From Saccoglossus kowalevskii (lineage: Eukaryota; Hemichordata; Enteropneusta; Harrimaniidae), in the NCBI RefSeq assembly GCF_000003605.2, contig NW_003108084.1, positions 318,374 to 332,000 on the forward strand: 13,627 nucleotides of DNA. The letters are read 5' to 3'. Made by a program: the position numbers and the translations under genes. Within the stretch, counting starts at the first letter, position 1; each line of letters starts with the position of its first letter. The notes under the pieces were generated by a model, which worked only from the letters and a program-made list of their open reading frames with translations, was not told where the DNA came from and searched no databases. Positions 7,606-13,627 of this stretch are shown in pieces.

Positions 7606-8298
7606 GTTCGAGCAAAAATTGTAAATTATATGTCATGATTGATTTATTTATTGTCAGTACATACCCTCAGAATACCGAAAATGATAAGAAAATTGCGATC
7701 ACCAGATATTTTTTTTGAAATACCAGAGTCTAAAATTTCATTTTTACACTGGTTTTTATGGTGAGATTATTTATTCATATCTCAAAATTTTATTCGGTGA
7801 CAAGGAATGAAAAAGTTGTATATCATTATTAATATGAAATCTATCATTGTGAAATCATTGACGTATAATTTTAGTGAGCTTCCAGAATGATTATTTTTCT
7901 ACTATATACAATAGGGGGTTATCCCCCATAACGCATTGCATATATGTGCAATAACATGCTCAGTAGTGCAAAATTTGAAGTTGTCTCCCACAATGCATTG
8001 CATACATGTGCAGTAACATGCTCAGGACTGCAAAATTTGAAGTTGTCTCCCACAATGCATTGCATACATGTGCAGTAACATGCTCAGTAGTGCACAGTTA
8101 GAATTTATATCCCATAATGCATTGCATATATGTGCAGTAACATGCTCAGTAGTGCACAATTAGAATTTCTATCCCATAATGCATTGCATACATGTGCAGT
8201 AACATGCTCAGTGCACAATTAGTATTTCTATCCCATAATGCATTGCATACATGTGCAGTAACATGCTCAGTAGTGCAAAATTTGAATTTGGCTCGAAC
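7606..8298. mobile_element. Probable element with GTTCGAGC ends and internal minisatellite
   Basis: GTTCGAGC at 7606-7613 is inverted as GCTCGAAC at 8291-8298. Similarity extends inward loosely on both sides (AAAATT..AAATT against the reverse complement of AAATTTGAATTTG). The left ~310 bp are unique AT-rich sequence, and the right half is the 62-bp array. There are no coding frames. The layout of unique body plus satellite plus short inverted ends suggests a non-autonomous element; the inverted ends are short, so boundaries are tentative. Confidence 0.55.
7922..8290 (+). repeat. Six-copy 62-bp minisatellite
   Basis: Units begin TCCCATAATGCATTGCATAC at about 7924, 7986, 8048, 8110, 8172 and 8231; spacing is 62 bp except the fifth unit (59 bp), which has lost GTA after GCTCA. 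Each carries ATGTGCAGTAACATGCTCAG. Two subtypes alternate in the variable part. Units 1, 2 and 6 have AAAATTTGAA, while units 3 to 5 have CACA(A/G)TTAG. The alternation implies expansion by duplication of blocks. No spacers of unique sequence exist, so it is not a CRISPR. Confidence 0.95.
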
Positions 8299-9921
8299 TG
8301 TCATAATATGACCATGGAATCATTCTCGACTTAAAAGAATAAGTACGGAGAAAAAGTGCTACAAATATGGTATTGTATACAACTTATTTCAACCATACAC
8401 ACACTATTTCTGTTACTGTAAAGCAGTTTTGTGATTTTCAGTAACTTACAAAATTGTTGAAAATCTTGTTAAATAAAATTTATTCACAGAAGTTTTCATA
8501 TCACTACAGCAACTGGTGGATGGAAGCCGTGACCTTGGTATATGACCTACTTTTTGAATGCCAAGTTCATTCTAAAGTCACTGATTGAATAGCAGATATT
8601 TCTAGTTGCAATTAACAACCATTGACTGCAGTACAATGCATGAAATTTATCAGATGCGAAACAGATGGACAGAAGATCATGACATTTTATAATGCTATTA
8701 CTTTGCTGTGAATTTTGGATGATTTGTTACGAATAAAAAGGAGAATTATTTCAAGCCACAACAGTTATAGATAGATCTGTATCTATTTTAGTTTTGTTTT
8801 TATTTACTCCTTTGGTCGAATCTAATCTCAGTTTAGTTATTTCAGAAACCAACAGGACCAAAAACAGGTTTCGTTCAAAATCATTACATATATACAGTAC
8901 AGTAAAAATCAACATACAATCATGTGACAAACTTATTTGTTATAAAAAATACACAGAAATACGAATAATGAATCTCAGTAAGTGTGCGTATGTGAGCTGT
9001 CAACGTGACATATTGCTTGATGGAGTCATTTAAACCCCCATTCTGACTTATAATTCAGAAAACTAGTAACTACAATGTTTCTTACAGGCAACACCTCTGA
9101 AGCAAGCTCCAATAAACCTGTTTATTTCAGCAGCAAATTTTGTAATTTAAGTCAACCGGCAAACTATACCCTAGCAGCAAAAATATAATGATTTACAATA
9201 AATGGCATCAATACTATATCAGCACTTCATAATCAGATGTTAGTCGACTTGAAATGCTATAAAGGTTTAACAACTTTAGATATTTAGTAGGTAGTCACTG
9301 ACTAGGAAGGTATGCATGCGATTTCGGAGATGAACGTCAACCCGTTTTACCAACAAAGTTGCAAACATTAGATGCAAAAAACAAGTGCCCCGAGTGAAAT
9401 AAAATTAACAAATTCTTACGCACGGAACAGCACTGCCCACTCAAATTAATGATTTATGCATAGAAAAAACACCATAGGGCGACACAAGTGATGTAAGTTT
9501 AGCAAATAAATGTGAATACAATGCATGTATACAACAATGACATGACCTCTAGCGAGCCGACAAGGAGGTGTATACTTGTAAGGTTAAAGAGGTGACTGAG
9601 CTAATATGTTGGACCGTATAAAGTGTACATTCTGAGGGTTTTTGATAGCACAGAGAGACGTGAGCGGGCCATGTGCCAGAATTTAAAGCTGATACTGATA
9701 TTGATATACCGGTAATAGCTTTCTAGCTGCGACACTTCGTATGCCATAATTTTTCCTGGCCAAATTTTGGTGCAATTTACGTAATGTTTTTATGTAATTT
9801 TTGGTCCTGATGAACATAATATTGACTAATCAAAATTTTTGAATAATTATGAAAAATTTGTATGGGTTTAAAATTTGTGAATGCTGAAAAAATTCGGCTT
9901 CTAAGATTACAATGATATTGT
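8299..9921. other. Unassigned AT-rich sequence, 1.6 kb
   Basis: No gene or repeat with definable ends was found. A 79-codon frame at 8794-9033 is unsupported. A small dyad (ATAGATA/TATCTAT) lies around 8768-8787. A patch with more CpG occurs near 9540-9700 (for example AGCGAGCCGACAAGG), with donor-like CTTGTAAGG at 9575-9583, but no convincing exon. Confidence 0.55.
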
Positions 9922-10563
9922 AACAAGTCATTGAAAATGACACAGTCCCCGTTAAATTTTTGAAAGTTCTCTTTGTGCTCGTATAATTAAAGTGGAGAGG
10001 GTTGTCGCAAGCGTATCCTTGAAACTTGAGTTCCAAGTGGCGTATACAACAGATTGTTTATTTACATCAAAACTTGTGTTCCGTGTAGTAGTAATATGGC
10101 CAAAAATAAAAACAGCCGTTGTTCGGCCATCTTTGATCTGATTATGAAACACACTGATATGTATGATGTATGTGCCAAATACGAATGAATATGGTACATA
10201 AATTGTGGAAATATAGTAGTAAGGCCAAAAAATCAGATGGCTGTCAATCGGCCATCCTTGACCAGATTTTGAAACAAATTGTCATGGACATGCATCCTAT
10301 CATGTATAAAGTACATGTATGTGCCAACTTTGAATGAAAACTGACAGAGCATGTCCAAGACACCGCATAAAAAACAAAACAAGATGCCTGCTAGTCAACC
10401 ATCTTTGATCCAATTGCGAAATAAATCGTCATGGACATGTATCTTAACATGTCTAATCTATGTACCAAGTTTGAATGACAACTGACAAAGCATGTCCAAA
10501 ATACAACATTTTCAAAAAACAAGATGGCTGCCAGTCGGCCATTTTGAATTGATTCGCTAAACC

Positions 10564-10616
10564 ACTGCATGTGCATATGTCCCACATAAAGTACTAGGCA
10601 CATGCAAAGAATGAAC
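10564..10616 (+). repeat. Conserved palindromic module, copy B version
   Basis: Arms GCATGTGC (10567-10574) and GCACATGC (10598-10605) lie 23 bases apart, exactly as in copy A, and the whole ~53-base block is nearly unchanged between the two copies. Confidence 0.75.
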
Positions 10617-10689
10617 GGAATCGGTCCAAGGGATTCTGAGATATGACTCTGGACGGACGCACGAACGCACGGTCGGAGACCGAATTATA

Positions 10690-10724
10690 AGTCCCCGTTT
10701 TCGGACTTCGTCCGAACGGGGACT
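10690..10724 (+). repeat. Terminal compound hairpin of copy B
   Basis: The outer arms AGTCCCCGT (10690-10698) and ACGGGGACT (10716-10724) pair perfectly. The inner stem TCGGAC (10701-10706) pairs with GTCCGA (10710-10715) around a TTC loop, with TT (10699-10700) bulged. A corresponding structure ends copy A at 1642-1675 and element D at 12344-12374. Confidence 0.9.
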
Positions 10725-11694
10725 AATTATTGGCATCACTCTAATTAAGACAACAGACAAGGAAAGGCCATCAATCTGTTATAACATTTTCTGAGCAAAA
10801 AAAATACTGTTCAAAGCGATAACAAAAATAGTGATTTTAATGTAATATGGGGTATTTTAATTTTGCTGGTATTAAAAATTCTAGATTAATATTTTATGTT
10901 GTCCAGAAAAAAAATACCCGTAAATTAGCTGCTGAGGGACTGTTAGTTCTAAAATTCACAACTCACGTACATCATCACTAATGATTCGGCACAATTTAAT
11001 ATAGATGTTGAAGACTTCAACTCGTCTAATATTTTATTAAAACACTTTAAATCCTATGAGGAAATTACAATGGTTACATGAGAAAAACATACAAAACGAA
11101 ATACATTTACGAAATTAACCTAGACGAAATACATCAAAATTAACTTCAACGAAAGTACAGTGACAGAAAATGTAAGGTTAATAACTAATAACCCAATAAA
11201 GGCACAAAAATAAAAATCTGCCAGTGGTAAAAAAAAATATTAACATACAAAAAAAATTATACTATATTGCTGTCTAATAATCAAATTATTTTTCATCAAT
11301 TTGGCAAATACTAAATTCATTGTAGTGCTTTTATCACCAATTATCGTTATAAATTTATGTTCTGTCAAATATATAAAATCATTAAATGTGTTTTTCAGTT
11401 TTAGTATGTGTCAATTTATAGAGAGTATGATTGTAAATCATCTACATCAAAATTGCTCAATATTCAATATTTATTTTTATTTGGCTGTATTTGTTGATTT
11501 TAGAATGTGCTCAATTGAAACAGAGAGTACTAACTGAAAATAATCATTATCTTCCTTGTTCTATTGATACAAGCATCAAATTTCTGTTTTTTTTTCTAAA
11601 AACTCATCTTTCCATACCTATGTATCTACAACACATGTAAAGAATTATAGTTATCAATCTGAACTAAAGTGCAGCCCATGTATATACTGTGGAA
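10725..11694. other. Unassigned AT-rich sequence, about 1 kb
   Basis: Short recurring words ACGAAATACAT, ACGAAATTAAC and ACGAAAGTACAG occur between 11095 and 11160 but do not form a regular array. A 78-codon frame at 11301-11537 is rich in AT-coded residues and unsupported. Nothing else was recognised. Confidence 0.6.
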
Positions 11695-12020
11695 TACTTT
11701 ATTTTCGCTGAAATTAATTTTCGCTGAAAAGGCTTTTTGGGCAACTTTTATGTAATTTATTTTCGCTGATTTTTGATGAGTTTAATGTGAAATATAGGAA
11801 ACAAGCAGCCTCTCGGCTGAGATAGCTCCGCTGTTAGCAATGCGCATTTCGATTAAAGAACAGAAGATATCATTAGAAAATGAACAATATGTATAGTATC
11901 AATGCAATGGGACTTGCTGTTTTCAACAAGAATTCAAAAATATCATTTTTGACCATAAATGATTGTGGTTTTTAACAAGAAGAAAATATCACTTTTTACC
12001 AAAAATGACAAAAATATTCA

Positions 12021-12260
12021 CCAAAATTAGAAAATTAAAGATATCATTATGAAATGAACAAATTTGAGAGTGGTCCACATGTAGTACCTATATATGTAAT
12101 ATCAAAGCAATTGGACTTGCGGTTTTTAACAAGAAGTCAAAAATATCACTTTTTACCAAAAATGACAAAAATATTCACCAAAATTAGAGAATTGAAGATA
12201 TGATCATGAAATGAACAAATCTGAGAGAGGTCTACCCAAGGTACATATACACCAAGTATC
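12021..12260 (+). repeat. 157-bp tandem units within element D
   Basis: CCAAAATTAGA.AATT.AAGATAT followed by ATGAAATGAACAAAT.TGAGAG recurs at 12021 and 12178 with few differences. A decayed earlier unit begins near 11866 and contains an extra ~46-bp internal duplication of the TTT.AACAAGAA segment (11921 and 11971). The units are non-coding. Confidence 0.85.
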
Positions 12261-12343
12261 AAAGCATTCAGACTTGTAGTTTTCAAGAAGAAGTCGAAAA
12301 TGTAAAACATTGACACGGACGACGGACAATCACTCATATGATA

Positions 12344-12374
12344 AGCTCCGCTCGACAAAGTCGACAGCGGAGCT
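12344..12374 (+). repeat. Terminal compound hairpin of element D
   Basis: AGCTCCGCT (12344-12352) pairs with AGCGGAGCT (12366-12374). CGAC (12353-12356) pairs with GTCG (12360-12363) around AAA, leaving AC unpaired on the 3' side. The geometry matches copies A and B (long outer arm, small asymmetric bulge, inner stem, 3-nt loop) despite different bases. Confidence 0.9.
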
Positions 12375-12462
12375 AAAAAAGTATATTCGCTGGATTTTAT
12401 TTTCACGGAATCATCCCTTCAGTGAAAATAAATTCCAAGCGAAAATAAAGTATTCTACAGTA

Positions 12463-13481
12463 TGCATGACTTCGGACTGAATATGAAAAACCATTTTGTT
12501 GATAATGTTGCGCAGAAAGTTATAACAGTAACGAATGACAATAAGTGAAACCTTAAACGAGCCTGGTCACCTTCAAATTATGCGGGCCGATTGTATAAAA
12601 ACTGCTATCGATATAGAGATTAAACAAACTTAAAAGAAGAATTTGATGTATGGATTTTTGTTGATTTTACTCAACATGCAATAAGAATACACTCGCCTAC
12701 ATTGTACAGATTATGAATATATTCGCTGTGCGATAAGTAATATTCACAACAGTTTCAGGACTAATCAATAGCCCACTGTTCCTGCATTGTTGTCATTCCG
12801 AGACGTTTAAAGTTTCTAAAAGGATTATATCCGGAGTCAATAAGTCTATACCAACAGGGTGAGTAGACAAACGATTCATTTTTTTTGTTGGTAATTTGAG
12901 GAAAAATAAACAGTTCTTTTTCACTTGAATATTTATGCCTAGGGACGTATACTTGCCGCTTTAATATGGGTAATCTACATCTGTCAGATACAATCTGTAC
13001 ATGTCCAGTTTTTTTCAAACTTTCAAACCTATAGAGCCGAGAATGTTTTCTAGAACAGGCCATTAACCACCAATAGCGTTGAGTTGTCATACCAGTGAAA
13101 CACAAAATGAAATTGCATAATTTTTCTTTTGATGTTACTTGTTACTTGTTACAAGGTCTTTTTTTAGTTTTTGATACGTTATATTCATTGCTAACAACTG
13201 ACGGAAATGTTCCTTTTCTAAAGATGCAATAAAATATTACTATTACTTTAACAAAGAAATACTGCAAATTTTTTTCTGCAGCGTTGTCACAGCATACATG
13301 TTTTATGTAACTCCTTTTGTAAAAAAAGGACAATAGGCAATAGACCAGATTAGTGTGCATATCATAGTAAACTACATGTTGCATTCAACCACAAATCATT
13401 GACTTATCTCATTCAGTAGAGAGACTATGTATCCACTCAACTTGTCAGAAATCTGTTTGGAACAAGACAAAAAGTAGTAAA
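12463..13481. other. Unassigned AT-rich sequence, about 1 kb
   Basis: A 114-codon minus-strand frame (12761-13105) is the second longest in the window. Its product is basic and of mixed composition but matches no family I recognise, and no splice or promoter context supports it. A short TTGTTAC-type triplication is at about 13134-13152. Nothing else was identified. Confidence 0.5.
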
Positions 13482-13627
13482 GGTCCTGTGTGGTGACATG
13501 ATACTGTGGTCCAGTGTGGTGACATGATACTGTGGTCCTGTGTGGTGACATGATACTGTGGGTCCAGTGTGGTGACATGATACTGAGGTCCAGTGTGGTG
13601 ACATGATACTGTGGTCCTGTGTGGTGA
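13482..13627 (+). repeat. 26-bp minisatellite running off the right edge
   Basis: Units starting GGTCC at 13482, 13508, 13534, 13561, 13587 and 13613 give five full copies (26, 26, 27, 26 and 26 bp) and a partial sixth at the window end. The constant part is GTGTGGTGACATGATACTG. The base after GGTCC is T, A, T, A, A, T in order, hinting at a two-unit higher-order repeat that has partly broken down. The GC content is higher than in the surroundings. A minus-strand frame across the array is a by-product of the period. The array length beyond the window is unknown. Confidence 0.97.

Larger units (their letters stand above)
9922..10724 (+). mobile_element. Non-autonomous hairpin-ended element, copy B (best preserved)
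   Basis: Left end: AACAAG (9922-9927), mini-hairpin GTCAT/ATGAC (9927-9941, loop TGAAA), then AGTCCCCGTT (9944-9953). Right end: AACGGGGACT (10715-10724), a perfect 10-bp inverted match to the left, forming the outer arm of the terminal hairpin. The centre has about four tandem units with an ATGGCTGCCAGTCGGCCAT-type core (near 10113, 10236, 10383 and 10523; the last spacing is 140 bp). Then follow the conserved palindromic module and GGACGGACGCACGAACGCAC (10651-10670). There is no protein-coding frame. Frames at 9830-10760 on the minus strand are by-products of the repeats. Satellite core, subterminal inverted repeats and a 3' hairpin are known for non-autonomous Helitron/Helentron-like elements; that identity is inferred. 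Confidence 0.85.
11802..12374 (+). mobile_element. Nested hairpin-ended element D
   Basis: The left end reads AACAAG (11800-11805, sharing A bases with the target), mini-hairpin CAGCC/GGCTG (11806-11819), then AGCTCCGCTG (11824-11833). The right end CAGCGGAGCT (12365-12374) is its perfect 10-bp inverted copy. The core is tandem units with a 157-bp period (GACTTG(C/T)..GTTTT.AA.AAGAA at 11911, 12114 and 12271; CCAAAATTAG at 12021 and 12178). ACACGGACGACGGACAAT (12313-12330) precedes the end hairpin. The order of parts equals copies A and B, but the terminal and unit sequences differ, so it is a distinct family with the same design. It is non-coding. It lies in an A run of MITE 3. Confidence 0.85.
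11695..12462. mobile_element. Foldback MITE 3, interrupted by element D
   Basis: Left end TACTGTGGAATACTTTATTT continues TCGCTGAAATTAATTTTCGC. The reverse complement of the right end is TACTGTAGAATACTTTATTT continuing TCGCTTGGAATTTATTTTC. Tips are TA. Removing 11802-12374 leaves about 195 bp, the same size as MITE 1 (205 bp). The body is collinear with the reverse complement of MITE 1, including AATATAGGA before the break and GTATATT.GCTGGATTTTAT after it. MITE 3 was therefore present before D inserted. Confidence 0.87.

Noticed and set aside
7605-7613. GGTTCGAGC resembling a tRNA B box
   Set aside because: No A box or cloverleaf can be drawn upstream; the motif is the inverted end of the 7606-8298 element.
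7922-8290. Regular repeat that could be mistaken for a CRISPR array
   Set aside because: The whole 62-bp unit is repeated with no unique spacers, and the host appears to be an animal.
9542-9595. 18-codon frame starting ATGACC, with donor-like CTTGTAAGG inside
   Set aside because: Too short and with a weak start context; no downstream acceptor or coding continuation was found.
9830-10760. Several minus-strand frames of 66-70 codons over copy B
   Set aside because: They overlap one another and follow the repeat units; element copies A and C do not preserve them.
12146-12406. 86-codon minus-strand frame over element D and the MITE 3 junction
   Set aside because: It crosses the insertion boundary of a nested non-coding element, so it cannot be an ancestral gene.
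12761-13105. 114-codon minus-strand frame with a basic product
   Set aside because: No family is recognised, no splice signals were identified, and the length is compatible with chance. A protein search would be decisive.
13396-13578. 60-codon minus-strand frame with repeated SPH-type motifs
   Set aside because: The repetition simply reflects the 26-bp minisatellite read in translation.

Overview
This window looks like AT-rich, non-coding nuclear DNA from an animal, most plausibly a marine invertebrate such as a mollusc, hemichordate, lancelet or similar. The basis is negative and positive. There is no bacterial-style gene packing, no ribosome binding sites and no long reading frame (the longest is 122 codons). 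There are many short dispersed and tandem repeats of the kind common in those genomes. I cannot fix the phylum from sequence alone. No complete gene, tRNA, rRNA or CRISPR array was found. The only hints of coding are two short splice-acceptor-led reading frames near the left edge (55-130 and 449-579), both weak.

Layout: 1-670 possible 3' end of a gene, plus an inverted repeat; 671-750 20-bp tandem repeat; 1031-1675 non-autonomous transposable element, copy A; 2018-2392 degenerate ~130-bp tandem block; 2556-2760 foldback MITE 1; 2761-3510 unassigned; 3521-4239 reversed and decayed relative of copy A (copy C), containing an 88-bp tandem duplication; 4259-4760 inverted repeat and ATGCAAAT-rich tandem block; 4893-5096 recent 105-bp tandem duplication; 5414-5650 another foldback MITE; 6272-6483 MITE 2; 6484-7605 mostly unassigned, with a possible retroposon tail; 7606-8298 element carrying a six-copy 62-bp minisatellite; 8299-9921 unassigned; 9922-10724 copy B, the best preserved member of the A/B/C family; 10725-11694 unassigned; 11695-12462 MITE 3, split by a 573-bp nested element D (11802-12374); 12463-13481 unassigned; 13482-13627 26-bp minisatellite running off the edge.

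The most interesting signal is an architecture shared by copies A and B (one family) and element D, whose termini have different sequence. Each begins AACAAG, then has a 5-bp-stem mini-hairpin, then a short terminal-inverted-repeat sequence. The middle holds long tandem units (about 140 or 157 bp), followed by a GGACGGACG-like stretch. Each ends in a strong compound hairpin with a 3-nt loop, whose last ~10 bases are the inverted copy of the left repeat. This resembles published descriptions of non-autonomous Helitron/Helentron-type elements with internal satellites, but that assignment is inference. MITE 1 serves as a natural empty-site comparison for the insertion of D into MITE 3, which lets the ends of D be read to within a run of A.
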